This document shows positions 1 to 7,997 of a stretch of 13,300 bases of DNA, piece after piece (the stretch's first letter is position 1; every line of letters begins with the position of its first letter). Both the position numbers and the translations under genes were made by a program. Origin of the DNA: an uncultured Pelolinea sp. (lineage in GTDB: Bacteria; Chloroflexota; Anaerolineae; Anaerolineales; Anaerolineaceae); contig CALGUJ010000406.1 of NCBI GenBank assembly GCA_937902055.1, positions 1-13,300 of the forward strand, in the 5' to 3' direction. A model generated the notes under the pieces. The model made no database searches. It saw only the letters and a list, made by a program, of their open reading frames with translations, and was not told where the DNA came from.

Positions 1-502
1 AGTTGGGGTGGATGCGGCGGCCGGCGACCATGTGAATGATCTCCTGGCCATATTTGCGCAGCGCAACCGCTTTTAAAGCCAGGTTGGCATCCGCATTGAT
101 CAAGCCCACCACATTGCGGATGGCGGGATCGGCATCAAAGCCCAGAATCAGATCGGGGCCGGCCAGTTCGAAGAAATGCATACCGTGACTTTGGATGATC
201 TGCCCCATGTGCATCAGTTCGCGCAGCAGGGAAGCCGTGCGGGGAGGCGGGCAGCCCATCACGATGTCGCCGGCTTTAGCGGAGGCTAAATGGTGGCTGA
301 CCGGGCAGATACCACAGATGCGCGGGGTGATGGAGGGCATTTCAAAGACCATGCGCCCCTCGCAGAATTTCTCGAATCCGCGGAACTCGTTCACATGCAG
401 GTAAGCATGCTCGACTTTACCGGCTTCATTTAAATTGATCGTAACCTTGGCGTGGCCTTCAATACGGGTTACGGGTTCGATTGTAATTTTTTGTGCAACC
501 AT
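1..502 (-). CDS. hoxH: [NiFe] hydrogenase large subunit (HoxH-like, group 3d), partial
   Basis: Catalytic subunit of a cytoplasmic bidirectional NAD(P)-linked [NiFe] hydrogenase. It would hold the Ni-Fe(CN)2CO centre that splits or forms H2. Only the first 167 residues are present, because the gene runs off the left edge. I translated it from the ATG at 502-500, which sits 6 nt after a GAGG Shine-Dalgarno. Visible are the N-terminal [11 protein letters not shown] stretch (residues 8-18), the L1 motif [11 protein letters not shown] (61-71) with Ni-binding Cys63 and Cys66, [17 protein letters not shown] (about 102-118) and GRRIHP near the edge. [11 protein letters not shown] followed by LASAKAGD is typical of HoxH and the F420-type large subunits. 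The C-terminal DPCxxCxxH motif lies outside the window. It follows hoxY by 9 nt in the same operon. The family call is firm. The group 3d subclass comes from HoxY and the diaphorase neighbours. Confidence 0.93.
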   Translation of the reverse strand, partial: MVAQKITIEPVTRIEGHAKVTINLNEAGKVEHAYLHVNEFRGFEKFCEGRMVFEMPSITPRICGICPVSHHLASAKAGDIVMGCPPPRTASLLRELMHMGQIIQSHGMHFFELAGPDLILGFDADPAIRNVVGLINADANLALKAVALRKYGQEIIHMVAGRRIHPN

Positions 503-511
503 ATTCAACCT

Positions 512-1054
512 CTAATTCCACATCAGATTCTTGTCTTCCAGCTTGGGAATCCTGCCCTGGGCAAGTTCGGCTAACGCGAAGAAGATGATATCCGCGTCGG
601 GAGGGCAGCCGGGGATGAAGACATCCACTTTGACAACTTCATGAAGAGCGCGAACACGGGTGGGGACTGCCAGTTCGGGTGAGGACGGGATCTTGCCGCT
701 GCCATCCGTGCTGGGAGTCTCGATGTACGCGCGTTTAAGAGAGTCTTCAATGGTGAAGAAATTCCGCATGGCGGGAACGCCGCCAAAGACAGCGCAATCT
801 CCCAGCGCGACCAGAATTTGGCAGCGGGCGCGCATTTTCTTGGCGACTTCCTCGTTATAGCTATTATTAATACCGCCTTCGAGGATGCCAACGGTTACGC
901 CGCTCTCATCGGGTTCTTTCAGGTCAGTGATGGGTGTGGCGCGCAAATCCACCAATTCCACCAATTTTGCGATTCGTTCGTCAATATCCAGCAATGACAT
1001 GTGGCAGCCGGCGCACCCTGCCAGCCAGTCGCTTGCAACTTTTGGTTTTGCCAT
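512..1054 (-). CDS. hoxY: [NiFe] hydrogenase small subunit HoxY
   Basis: Small, electron-transferring subunit that pairs with HoxH. At 180 residues it has HoxY length, without the long C-terminal multi-cluster extension of membrane uptake hydrogenases and without a Tat signal, so it is cytoplasmic. Ligands for the single proximal [4Fe-4S] cluster are visible: C14 and C17 in GCAGCHMS, C87 in GDCAVFGG and C150 in FIPGCPPD. The ATG at 1054 follows a GGAG about 11 nt upstream, with a closer AGG 4 nt upstream. It lies 30 nt after the NuoG-like gene, and its TAG stop is 9 nt before hoxH. One cluster implies short-range transfer from HoxH to the iron-sulfur chain of the NuoG/HoxU-like subunit encoded immediately upstream. 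Confidence 0.94.
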   Translation of the reverse strand: MAKPKVASDWLAGCAGCHMSLLDIDERIAKLVELVDLRATPITDLKEPDESGVTVGILEGGINNSYNEEVAKKMRARCQILVALGDCAVFGGVPAMRNFFTIEDSLKRAYIETPSTDGSGKIPSSPELAVPTRVRALHEVVKVDVFIPGCPPDADIIFFALAELAQGRIPKLEDKNLMWN

Positions 1055-1084
1055 TTTCCTACTTTCTCCTAATTACGAAATTTC

Positions 1085-3001
1085 CTAGTCAACCGTTACT
1101 GCCGAGGTTGTTTTGAGGGTATCTTTCCAGGTGGAAGCCAGTTTGACGTTCATACCGGCAGCCAGTTTTTCCAGCGCCTCGAAAGTTGAGAGCACATTTT
1201 GCGGAGCTTCCAGTGCCGCTTTGGCTGATAACAACCGGCCTTCCAAATTGACAAAGTGGCCATCCTGTTCCAACCAATTCCCAACCGGCAGTACAACGTC
1301 AGCGGAAACTGTCAGCGGTGAAACGTAACTGCTTAATACTACCAGGTAAGGAGCTTTTTCGAATTTCTTCATGAAGGCTTGGGTGAATTTGTCATCCGCT
1401 GCAGCCAGAATGACCATTTCCGCGCCGGCTAATTCGATCGCATCGTCCATGCCCATTTGGGCGGCGGCCAGGCTGTTCGCCCCGCCTTTGCTGGAGATGA
1501 AAATGGCTTTCAGCGCGGCGGCAATATCCAATGCAGCCTGACAGGTTTCAACGGGTTGTTTGAAATCATAACGACTACCCAGCACAACAGCAGGTTTGGC
1601 TGCGGATTTCATCAATCTTACCGATTCCGCCAAATCTTCTTCAGTGAGTCCATATTTTGCAGCGACTGTTTTTGGGTCACCGCTATTCAGCAGGGTTTTC
1701 AAATCCGCCAGGAATTCAGCTTCCTTTCCAGAAGCGACCGGCAGAATCACATTGGCGTAATTTTTGAATCCGGAATCAGCAGATCCTGCATGGATCAGGC
1801 TCGCGCCGGCAGGCAGGTTGCGTTTCATGAAGAAACTGAGAACCTGGTGATCCTTGGTCAAATCTTCCCCGATCAACAGGTAGCAATCGGCTTGCTTCAA
1901 CGCGTCGAGTTTGCTTTCGAAAGACTTGCCGACCTTTTCGGCTACTTTCCAGGCACCTGCAGTGGGCAGGCTTTCTTCAGAACTGTATACCGATTGAATA
2001 CCGGCCGAATTGCAGACCTGGTTGAACGCATCCATAGCTTCCAAAGACAATCGCGTCGAGGCAACTGCAGCCGCTTTACCGTTTGCTGATTTCATTTTGC
2101 CGCTGATGGCAGCCAGCGCATCTTCCCAGGTTGTGGCTTTCAACATACCATCCTTGCGCAGCATGGGTGTGAGTATGCGTTCGCGTTCATCGGTTTTCGG
2201 TTCAAAGCGGCCGACATCGCATAACACGCCGCCGTTGATCTCTGCGTCCCAATCGCCCTCGATGCGCACCAGACGGTTATCGCGTGTGAGAACCTCGATA
2301 CCGCAGCCCACGCTGCAACCCTGGCAGATGGTCTTGGTGATTTCCACATCGGTTTCCTTGCCCTGGTAAGCGCTCCAGCGGTCGATCAGAGCGCCGGTGG
2401 GGCAGATTTGAACGCAGGTACCGCAGCCGATGCAAGAGGATTCACCCAAAGGCAAACCCAGATCGGCGACCAGGGCGCTATCCGCGCCGCGTTCTTCAAA
2501 TCCTAAAGTGAAGTTGCCGACCAGCTCACCGCAGGCGCGTACGCAGCGGCGGCAGAGGATGCAGCGGTTGTGCTCCATAATGATATAAGGATGAGAAGCA
2601 TCCACCGGGAAGGGTTTCCAGTTCGGTTGCAGCGGCCAATGCGTCATGCCTTCGTCATAAGCCGCGTTCTGCAATTCACAGTCGCCGCCGCTGACCTGGC
2701 AGTATGGGCAGAAATGGTTCCGTTCGCTGAAGATCATGGTGAGTACGAATTTTCGCGCTTCGCGAACTTTCTCCGAATCGGTATGGACAACCATATTGTT
2801 GTTTACCGGAAGCGTGCAAGAGGGCTGCAGTGTGCGGGCGCCTTCCACTTCCACCAGACACAAACGGCATCCACCATAAGGAGTAAGTTGAGGATGGTCG
2901 CACAGGGTGGGGATCTCTATACCACCAGCGCGGGCTGCGTTCAGAACTGTAGTGCCTTCCTTTACTTCAATTGTCTTTCCATCAATTGTCAAATTAACCA
3001 T
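1085..3001 (-). CDS. HoxU/NuoG-like iron-sulfur subunit with a truncated molybdopterin-oxidoreductase-type domain
   Basis: Electron wire between the flavin subunits and HoxYH, 638 residues. In order: a [2Fe-2S] ferredoxin domain (C34, C45, C48, C62); a His-Cys3-type site (H96, C98, C101, C108); a 2[4Fe-4S] domain (C147/C150/C153/C157 and C190/C193/C196/C200); a NuoG N7-type [4Fe-4S] motif (C226-x2-C229-x3-C233, then C261); and a MopB-like domain from about 280 to the end, with a LPVGNWLEQDGHFVNLEGR segment. HoxU is normally about 240 residues and complex I NuoG about 900, so this is an intermediate architecture. I chose the ATG at 3001, with GGAGAGAAAGAAC just upstream. A longer frame to 3082 would run into the preceding gene and adds a non-conserved N-terminus. 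No molybdenum ligand is apparent, so the C-terminal domain is probably structural, as in complex I. Confidence 0.88.
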   Translation of the reverse strand: MVNLTIDGKTIEVKEGTTVLNAARAGGIEIPTLCDHPQLTPYGGCRLCLVEVEGARTLQPSCTLPVNNNMVVHTDSEKVREARKFVLTMIFSERNHFCPYCQVSGGDCELQNAAYDEGMTHWPLQPNWKPFPVDASHPYIIMEHNRCILCRRCVRACGELVGNFTLGFEERGADSALVADLGLPLGESSCIGCGTCVQICPTGALIDRWSAYQGKETDVEITKTICQGCSVGCGIEVLTRDNRLVRIEGDWDAEINGGVLCDVGRFEPKTDERERILTPMLRKDGMLKATTWEDALAAISGKMKSANGKAAAVASTRLSLEAMDAFNQVCNSAGIQSVYSSEESLPTAGAWKVAEKVGKSFESKLDALKQADCYLLIGEDLTKDHQVLSFFMKRNLPAGASLIHAGSADSGFKNYANVILPVASGKEAEFLADLKTLLNSGDPKTVAAKYGLTEEDLAESVRLMKSAAKPAVVLGSRYDFKQPVETCQAALDIAAALKAIFISSKGGANSLAAAQMGMDDAIELAGAEMVILAAADDKFTQAFMKKFEKAPYLVVLSSYVSPLTVSADVVLPVGNWLEQDGHFVNLEGRLLSAKAALEAPQNVLSTFEALEKLAAGMNVKLASTWKDTLKTTSAVTVD

Positions 3002-3030
3002 GTTCTTTCTCTCCGAAATAATACAAAAAA

Positions 3031-4674
3031 TTAAACCGTTAGAGTGGATTTGCCGCTCATTGCGCAAACTCCAGCGGGACATTCTTTCTGTTGAATATGC
3101 GCTTCAACTTCCTCCCGGAAATGATTCAAAATATCCTTGATTGGCGAGCCGGCGGTTTGGCCAAGTCCGCAATTGGACATTTCGTAAAGCCACTTGCTGA
3201 TATCTTGCAGGGCATCGATATCATTCATCGAGCCCAGCCCTTCGGAAATATTGGTCAGGATCTGAAAAGCGCGCTGATTGCCAATGCGGCAGGGATTGCA
3301 TTTGCCGCAGCTTTCAAAACGGAAGAAATTAAGCAGCACTTTGGCAAGATCGATAACGCAGGTTTCCTCATTGCAGATCAACAATGCGCCTGACCCCATC
3401 GAGACACCGGCTTTCGCATAGGAGTCATAGTCCATGGGGGTGTCCTGCAGCCGGGCGGGTATGATCGATCCGCTGGAACCGCCAGTTTGGGCCAGTTTCA
3501 GCTGTTTGCCATTTTTCATTCCCTTGCCGTAAATGCTGATGACCTCGTGCAAGGTAATACCCATGGGGACTTCAATTAATCCGGTTACGTTGACGTTGCC
3601 CATGATCGTATAGACTTTGGTGCCGGGGCTGGTCGGCGTTCCGAAAGATTTAAACCAGGCCGCGCCATTGCGAATGATCGGCGGGACGTTGGCGAGTGTT
3701 TCCACGTTATTGACCAGAGTAGGCTTATCCCATAAGCCATTGGTGGTCGGGTAAGGCGGGCGCGGGCGGGGTTCGCCGCGTTTACCTTCGATCGATTCAA
3801 TCAAAGCTGTCTCTTCACCGCAAACGTAAGCACCGGCTCCACCATGTACGTGCAGTTCGAAGTTGAAGCCGGAATTGAAGATATTCTCACCCAAAAAACC
3901 CATTTCCTTGGCTTGCAGTATGGCTTTTAATAGTCGCGCTTGCGCCAGCGCGTATTCACCGCGAATATACAAATACCCTTCATCCGCGCCAACGGCGTAC
4001 GCGGCGATAGTCATGGCTTCGATGATACTGTGCGGATCGCCTTCCAGGATCAAGCGGTCTTTAAATGTACCCGGTTCGCTTTCATCCGCGTTGCAGATCA
4101 CGTATTTCTTGTCGCTTTTCGTGCCCGCGACAAATTGCCACTTGCTGCCGGTCGGGAATCCGGCGCCGCCGCGGCCCTTAAGGCCGGATTGTTTAAGCAA
4201 TTCGATCACATCCGCCGGGCTCATTTCGGTGAGTACTTTACCGAGAGCGAGGTAACCATCATGGACAATGTAATCCTCGATCGAGTCCGGATCGATGATA
4301 CCGGCGCGTTCGAGTACGATGCGCTGTTCCGCCGGCAGCGTTCCGCCGCGTGCGCTCAACCAAGCGATTTTTCCGGTCAGTTCTTTGGTTGGAGCTTGCA
4401 GGCGAGTGGCGATGCGGCCTTTATATAAATGTTCTTCCACCAGGAAATGAACGTCATCCGGCGTGACCGGGCCGTAGACTGTGGCTTCAGGATATACGAT
4501 AACGAAAGGCGCTACATCGCTGCGCTCCATATCCGAGATTTTGGATAAGGAAATCTCGTCTGAAAGGTCGAAAGTTTTTAATTCTTCCGAGAAACGCCGA
4601 TAGACCGCTTCGGCACCTTTTTCGAGTGAATGGGGATCGCTGGAAACCAGGACCATTGAGCGTTTGATTTTCAT
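3031..4674 (-). CDS. hoxF: HoxF/NuoF-like NADH-binding flavoprotein (first paralogue, no C-terminal ferredoxin domain)
   Basis: FMN- and NAD(H)-binding diaphorase subunit, 547 residues. Visible are an N-terminal thioredoxin-like segment (about 1-90), the nucleotide-binding GRGGAGFPTG (167-176), the FMN-contacting CNADESEPGTFKDR region (194-207), GAYVCGEETALIESIEGKRG (281-300) and the N3 [4Fe-4S] ligands C456, C459, C462 and C502. It ends at about the ECPAGVC motif (C532, C537), with no ferredoxin extension. The N-terminal domain has lost every [2Fe-2S] cysteine (SSDPHS where active homologues have C-x4-C). The start is the ATG at 4674, behind AAAGGAG with a 7-nt spacer. The upstream hoxE stop codon lies 13 nt before it, beside the ribosome site, which suggests coupled translation. 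It is the closer partner of HoxE and the HoxU-like subunit. Confidence 0.93.
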   Translation of the reverse strand: MKIKRSMVLVSSDPHSLEKGAEAVYRRFSEELKTFDLSDEISLSKISDMERSDVAPFVIVYPEATVYGPVTPDDVHFLVEEHLYKGRIATRLQAPTKELTGKIAWLSARGGTLPAEQRIVLERAGIIDPDSIEDYIVHDGYLALGKVLTEMSPADVIELLKQSGLKGRGGAGFPTGSKWQFVAGTKSDKKYVICNADESEPGTFKDRLILEGDPHSIIEAMTIAAYAVGADEGYLYIRGEYALAQARLLKAILQAKEMGFLGENIFNSGFNFELHVHGGAGAYVCGEETALIESIEGKRGEPRPRPPYPTTNGLWDKPTLVNNVETLANVPPIIRNGAAWFKSFGTPTSPGTKVYTIMGNVNVTGLIEVPMGITLHEVISIYGKGMKNGKQLKLAQTGGSSGSIIPARLQDTPMDYDSYAKAGVSMGSGALLICNEETCVIDLAKVLLNFFRFESCGKCNPCRIGNQRAFQILTNISEGLGSMNDIDALQDISKWLYEMSNCGLGQTAGSPIKDILNHFREEVEAHIQQKECPAGVCAMSGKSTLTV

Positions 4675-4687
4675 CTTAATTCTCCTT

Positions 4688-5167
4688 TCACTCGTATTTC
4701 TCAAGAATATCAGGAATCTGACCGGGGGTCAGATTCCCGTAAATATCGTCGTCCACCATCATAACCGGGCCGACTGCGCATACACCCAGGCAGCTGGTGG
4801 TTTTCAAGGTCCATTTTCCATCCGGACTGGTTTCTCCCGGCTGGATCATCAGTTCCTTCAGCAGCGCATTCCAAACTTCGCGGCCGCCGGCCACGTGACA
4901 AGGCGCGCTTTCACAGAACTTGATAACGTGTCTACCGGTAGGCTTGGTGGAAAGCATTCGGTAAAAACTGGCTACCGAATACACGCGGCTTTCCGGTATA
5001 TGAATCCTTTCACTAATCAATTCCAGTGCTTCGGCAGGAATGAATCCCAAATCCTGATTCACTTTCAACAGGATGGGTATCAATTCCTCCGGCTTGCCGT
5101 GATACTCAGTGACTGCTGCATTGACTACCTTATTTACATCCCGACCGCTACCGTTTAGCTTTGACAT
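4688..5167 (-). CDS. hoxE: HoxE/NuoE-like thioredoxin-fold [2Fe-2S] subunit (first paralogue)
   Basis: Small diaphorase subunit, 159 residues, holding one [2Fe-2S] cluster next to the FMN of its NuoF/HoxF partner. Cluster ligands are C85 and C90 in FCESAPCHVAG and C126 and C130 in SCLGVCAVGPVM, the usual C-x4-C and C-x3-C pairs. The N-terminal helical part (about 10-75) contains the VYSVASFYRML segment typical of NuoE. The ATG at 5167 sits 7 nt behind a full AAAGGAGG, one of the strongest ribosome sites in the window. A 52-nt gap separates it from the preceding nuoF-type gene, so this marks the start of the HoxEFU-YH half of the operon. Confidence 0.94.
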   Translation of the reverse strand: MSKLNGSGRDVNKVVNAAVTEYHGKPEELIPILLKVNQDLGFIPAEALELISERIHIPESRVYSVASFYRMLSTKPTGRHVIKFCESAPCHVAGGREVWNALLKELMIQPGETSPDGKWTLKTTSCLGVCAVGPVMMVDDDIYGNLTPGQIPDILEKYE

Positions 5168-5192
5168 GCAAGTTCCTCCTTTGGTGGTTGCA
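5166..5192 (-). promoter_or_regulatory. Strong ribosome binding site of hoxE, framed by a small inverted repeat
   Basis: Read on the minus strand, TGCAA (5192-5188) and TTGCA (5171-5167) can pair. They leave AAAGGAGG in the loop and the A of the ATG in the stem. The five-base stem is too short to be convincing alone. It either presents the ribosome site or is chance. Confidence 0.3.
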
Positions 5193-5219
5193 TATTTTAG
5201 ATCGAGATATTGTTGAGAG

Positions 5220-7007
5220 TTAGCGGTTTGTTACCAGTATCGCCTCGTAGTTACAGACCTGTTTGCAGATACCGCAGCGTATGCAAGTATCGGGATCGAT
5301 GTAGTGGGTCTTCTTTGCTTCTCCTGTGATGGCATTCACGGGACAATTGCGCGCGCAAGCGGTGCAGCCGACGCACTTGTCTTCCTGAATTTCGTACCGA
5401 ATTAAAGCGCGGCAAACTTTAGCCGGGCATTCTTTTTTGTAGATATGAGCTTCATATTCGCTGCGGAAATGCTTTAGCGTGCTGACTACCGGGTTGGGAG
5501 CGCCTTGTCCCAAACCGCACAAGCTATCCTGCTTGATCTCAGTGCTTAGAGCTTCCAGCAGTTCGATATCGCCGTCACGGCCTTCGCCGTTGCAGATGCG
5601 TGTGAGGATTTCGAGCATTCGGCGGGTGCCGACGCGGCAGGGAACGCACTTGCCGCAGCTTTCATCCTGAATAAATTCCATGAAAAAGCGGGCAATATCG
5701 ACCATGCAGGTTTCGTCATCCATGACGACCATGCCGCCGGATCCCATGATGGAACCGGCCTGGGACAGTTGTTCATAATCGACTGGTAGATCCAGGTATT
5801 CTGCCGGCAGACAACCGCCCATGGGGCCGCCGGTTTGGATGGCTTTAAATTCGCGGTCATTTTTAATACCGCCGCCGACGTCGTAAACAATTTCGCGCAA
5901 GGTGATGCCAAAGGGAACTTCGATCAAACCAGTGCGTTTGACATCGCTTGCCAGAGCAAAAGTCTTGGTGCCTTTGCTTTTTTCTGTGCCCATCCCGGCG
6001 AACCATTCTGGTCCGCGCAGGATGATCTGCGGAATGTTGGCGTAAGTTTCCACGTTATTGATGTTGGTGGGTTTGCCGAATAAACCTTTGACAGCCGGGA
6101 AAGGCGGGCGCGGACGAGGTTCGCCGCGTTTTCCTTCGATGGAAGCGATCAAAGCGGTTTCTTCACCGCAAACGAACGCGCCGGCGCCCTTGCGGACTTC
6201 CAGATCGAAACAAAAATCTGTTCCGAAAATGTTCTTACCCAACAACCCGTATTCACGGGCCTGTTCAATGGCGATGTTCAGGGTGCGGATAGCAATGGGA
6301 TATTCCGCACGGCAGTAGATATAACCCTGGGATGCGCCGATGGTATAAGCAGCGATGATCATACCTTCGACTACGGAATGGGGATCGCCTTCCAGCACGC
6401 TGCGGTTCATGAATGCGCCCGGATCGCCTTCGTCAGCATTGCATACCAGGTATTTCTGATCGTCGACGCTGTCGCGGGCGATTGCCCATTTCTTGCCGGT
6501 GGGGAAACCCGCTCCGCCGCGTCCGCGTAAACCGGATTGCGTGATGGTATTGATCACGTCATCAGGAGAATATTGCGTCAGGACTTTGGCGAGCGCCTGG
6601 TAACCATCTTCTGCGATGTACTCTTCGATATTTTGAGGATCGATCTTGCCGCAATTGCGCAGTACAACGCGAATTTCTTTTGCGGTTGGTTCGCCCAATT
6701 CCTGGGCTTCTTCTTTTTTGGGAGGCGCCAGTAAATCATTGACCGGACGTCCCTTAAGAAATTGTTCCTCAACCAGGAAAGGAATACTTTCCTTGGAGAG
6801 GTTGATATAGTGGAAACCTTCGGGATATACCAAAATCTCGGGACCCGACTCGCAATTGCCGATACGGGGCGTATCGAGAATTTGAACTTCATCCAGCAAG
6901 CCTTTGGATGCAAGTTCCGATTTCAATGCCTGCATGATCTCCATGGAGCCTTTCTCGAGGCACTCAGGGTCATTGCATACTAAAATATGCGAACGAAAAT
7001 AAGTCAT
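5220..7007 (-). CDS. NuoF/HydB/HndC-like flavoprotein with C-terminal 2[4Fe-4S] ferredoxin domain (second paralogue)
   Basis: FMN- and NAD(P)(H)-binding subunit of the Hnd/Hyd type, 595 residues. Domains: an N-terminal thioredoxin-like domain (about 5-90), the NuoF core with GRGGAGFPTG (162-171), CNADEGDPGAFMNR (189-202) and GAFVCGEETALIASIEGKRG (276-295), N3 ligands C451/C454/C457/C497, an H521/C527/C532 cluster before the tail, and a bacterial ferredoxin domain (C545/C548/C551/C555 and C575/C578/C581/C585). The thioredoxin-like domain keeps C11, C16 and C52, but R48 stands where the fourth [2Fe-2S] ligand is expected. The extra ferredoxin domain is a hallmark of bifurcating HydB and NADP-reducing HndC, and is absent from the HoxF paralogue downstream. 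The ATG at 7007 is preferred over an in-frame TTG at 7013, with an AGG 9 nt upstream. Whether it uses NAD or NADP cannot be read here. Confidence 0.93.
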   Translation of the reverse strand: MTYFRSHILVCNDPECLEKGSMEIMQALKSELASKGLLDEVQILDTPRIGNCESGPEILVYPEGFHYINLSKESIPFLVEEQFLKGRPVNDLLAPPKKEEAQELGEPTAKEIRVVLRNCGKIDPQNIEEYIAEDGYQALAKVLTQYSPDDVINTITQSGLRGRGGAGFPTGKKWAIARDSVDDQKYLVCNADEGDPGAFMNRSVLEGDPHSVVEGMIIAAYTIGASQGYIYCRAEYPIAIRTLNIAIEQAREYGLLGKNIFGTDFCFDLEVRKGAGAFVCGEETALIASIEGKRGEPRPRPPFPAVKGLFGKPTNINNVETYANIPQIILRGPEWFAGMGTEKSKGTKTFALASDVKRTGLIEVPFGITLREIVYDVGGGIKNDREFKAIQTGGPMGGCLPAEYLDLPVDYEQLSQAGSIMGSGGMVVMDDETCMVDIARFFMEFIQDESCGKCVPCRVGTRRMLEILTRICNGEGRDGDIELLEALSTEIKQDSLCGLGQGAPNPVVSTLKHFRSEYEAHIYKKECPAKVCRALIRYEIQEDKCVGCTACARNCPVNAITGEAKKTHYIDPDTCIRCGICKQVCNYEAILVTNR

Positions 7008-7046
7008 TATCAATTACCTGCGCTGTCTATAAAAAATTCGATGAAG

Positions 7047-7415
7047 CTATATTGTTATAACGTTTCCTTGCACTACCTTTCCATCGGTGATATGTTCTTT
7101 CATGATCTTTTTCGCTACTTCCGGATCGACCTTGCCATAGGTGATCTTTTCCTGGCCGGGCAGCACAACCTGCAGGATCGGCTCCTGCTCGCAAAGGCCA
7201 ATGCAACCGGTTTGAGTAACGACGACATTTTCCAGGTTATTCGCTTCGATGAAATCCAGCACGGATTTCATGGTTTCGCGGGCACCGGCAGCAATGCCAC
7301 AGGTACCCATGCCAACGATCACTTGCTTGGAACCGCTGGTTTCTCCCAATTTGCGTTTTGCTAACGCTGCATCACGAATTTTTTGCAAATCATCCAGGCT
7401 TTTAATCGCGTTCAT
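7047..7415 (-). CDS. hndB: HndB-like thioredoxin-fold [2Fe-2S] protein
   Basis: A 122-residue accessory electron-transfer subunit resembling HndB of NADP-reducing hydrogenases. Cysteines lie at C39 in GMGTCGIAAGA and at C71 and C75 in QTGCIGLCEQEP. HndB relatives usually carry these same three cysteines in a ferredoxin-like thioredoxin fold. The N-terminus (1-30) is charged and helical. The ATG at 7415 follows AAGGAG with a 6-nt spacer. It sits between the small HATPase gene (29 nt) and the ferredoxin-tailed NuoF (39 nt), the order often seen in HndABC or HydABC loci. Its exact electron partner is not shown by the sequence. Confidence 0.88.
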   Translation of the reverse strand: MNAIKSLDDLQKIRDAALAKRKLGETSGSKQVIVGMGTCGIAAGARETMKSVLDFIEANNLENVVVTQTGCIGLCEQEPILQVVLPGQEKITYGKVDPEVAKKIMKEHITDGKVVQGNVITI

Positions 7416-7444
7416 TGTTTCTCCTTATAAACTCGATTGATTAA

Positions 7445-7996
7445 TTATACATTTCCAGCAACTTCATTAATTCCGTTTGTTATTACACGATCGAGATAAG
7501 CTATCACTGACGGTTCGGAAAGCGGTACGTCCTGCAGGGTATCTTTGACCGCCTGATCGTCGAACTCAAAAATCCGATGATCAACCTGGTACCTGAAAAC
7601 CCAGTTGACCTGTGGGTACCCGATCATCAGACTCAGGAATGTGGAGGGTAAATTGCCAAGCGGCATTCGGTCGATATGGCTGCGTTGAAAATCCACGAAG
7701 AAGTTGGTGCCCACTCCGGGTTGCGATTCAATCCGCAAACCGCCGCGGCAGGCTTCAGCCGCTTCTTTCAGGAATGGAATTCCCAGGCCGACCTTGCGTG
7801 TAGTGCGGGTGGTGATGAAAGGGTCGGTAACCCTCTTTAACATTTCCGCGTCCATGCCTTTGCCGTTGTCCGTGATGGATATGGATAGCCGATCTTTATT
7901 AAGGTTCTCTTCAACGCCGATCTCCACTCGGGATGCGCCGGCGTTGACGCTATTCTCTGCGATATCCAGGATATGCAGGGATAGTTCTCTTAACGT
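7445..7996 (-). CDS. Small GHKL ATPase (HATPase_c) protein, probable non-canonical ACG start
   Basis: ATP-binding protein of the GHKL fold without a dimerisation/phosphoacceptor domain, so it resembles an anti-sigma-type kinase more than a sensor kinase. No substrate is known here. Numbering from the ACG, the N-box is HILDIAENSVNAGA (8-21), the G1 box is TDNGKGM (42-48) and the G2 region is KVGLGIPFLKEAAE. The first canonical start in frame, GTG at 7927, would delete the whole N-box, so translation must begin upstream. The frame back to the previous stop has no ATG, GTG or TTG. The ACG at 7996-7994 lies 6 nt after AAGGAG, 1 nt after the TAA of the NuoE-like gene, and gives the expected family N-terminus (LRELSLHILDIAEN). 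That makes 183 residues. The C-terminal third (from about residue 108) is not recognised beyond the ATPase fold. Confidence 0.82.
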   Translation of the reverse strand, partial: TLRELSLHILDIAENSVNAGASRVEIGVEENLNKDRLSISITDNGKGMDAEMLKRVTDPFITTRTTRKVGLGIPFLKEAAEACRGGLRIESQPGVGTNFFVDFQRSHIDRMPLGNLPSTFLSLMIGYPQVNWVFRYQVDHRIFEFDDQAVKDTLQDVPLSEPSVIAYLDRVITNGINEVAGNV

Positions 7997-7997
7997 A

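Noticed and set aside
1457..2089. 210-codon plus-strand open frame opposite the NuoG-like gene
   Set aside because: It is antisense to a gene with complete iron-sulfur motifs, has low-complexity, Phe/Gln/Arg-rich composition and no recognisable domain. It is a shadow frame.
3002..3082. Longer start for the NuoG-like protein at 3082
   Set aside because: It would overlap the end of hoxF and add an unconserved N-terminus. The ATG at 3001 has its own ribosome site and matches the ferredoxin domain start.
4675..4704. Longer start for hoxF at 4704
   Set aside because: It overlaps hoxE and skips the AAAGGAG that serves the ATG at 4674.
4664..5158. 164-codon plus-strand open frame opposite hoxE
   Set aside because: The minus-strand hoxE has all four cluster cysteines and a near-perfect ribosome site. 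The plus-strand frame has neither motifs nor an SD.
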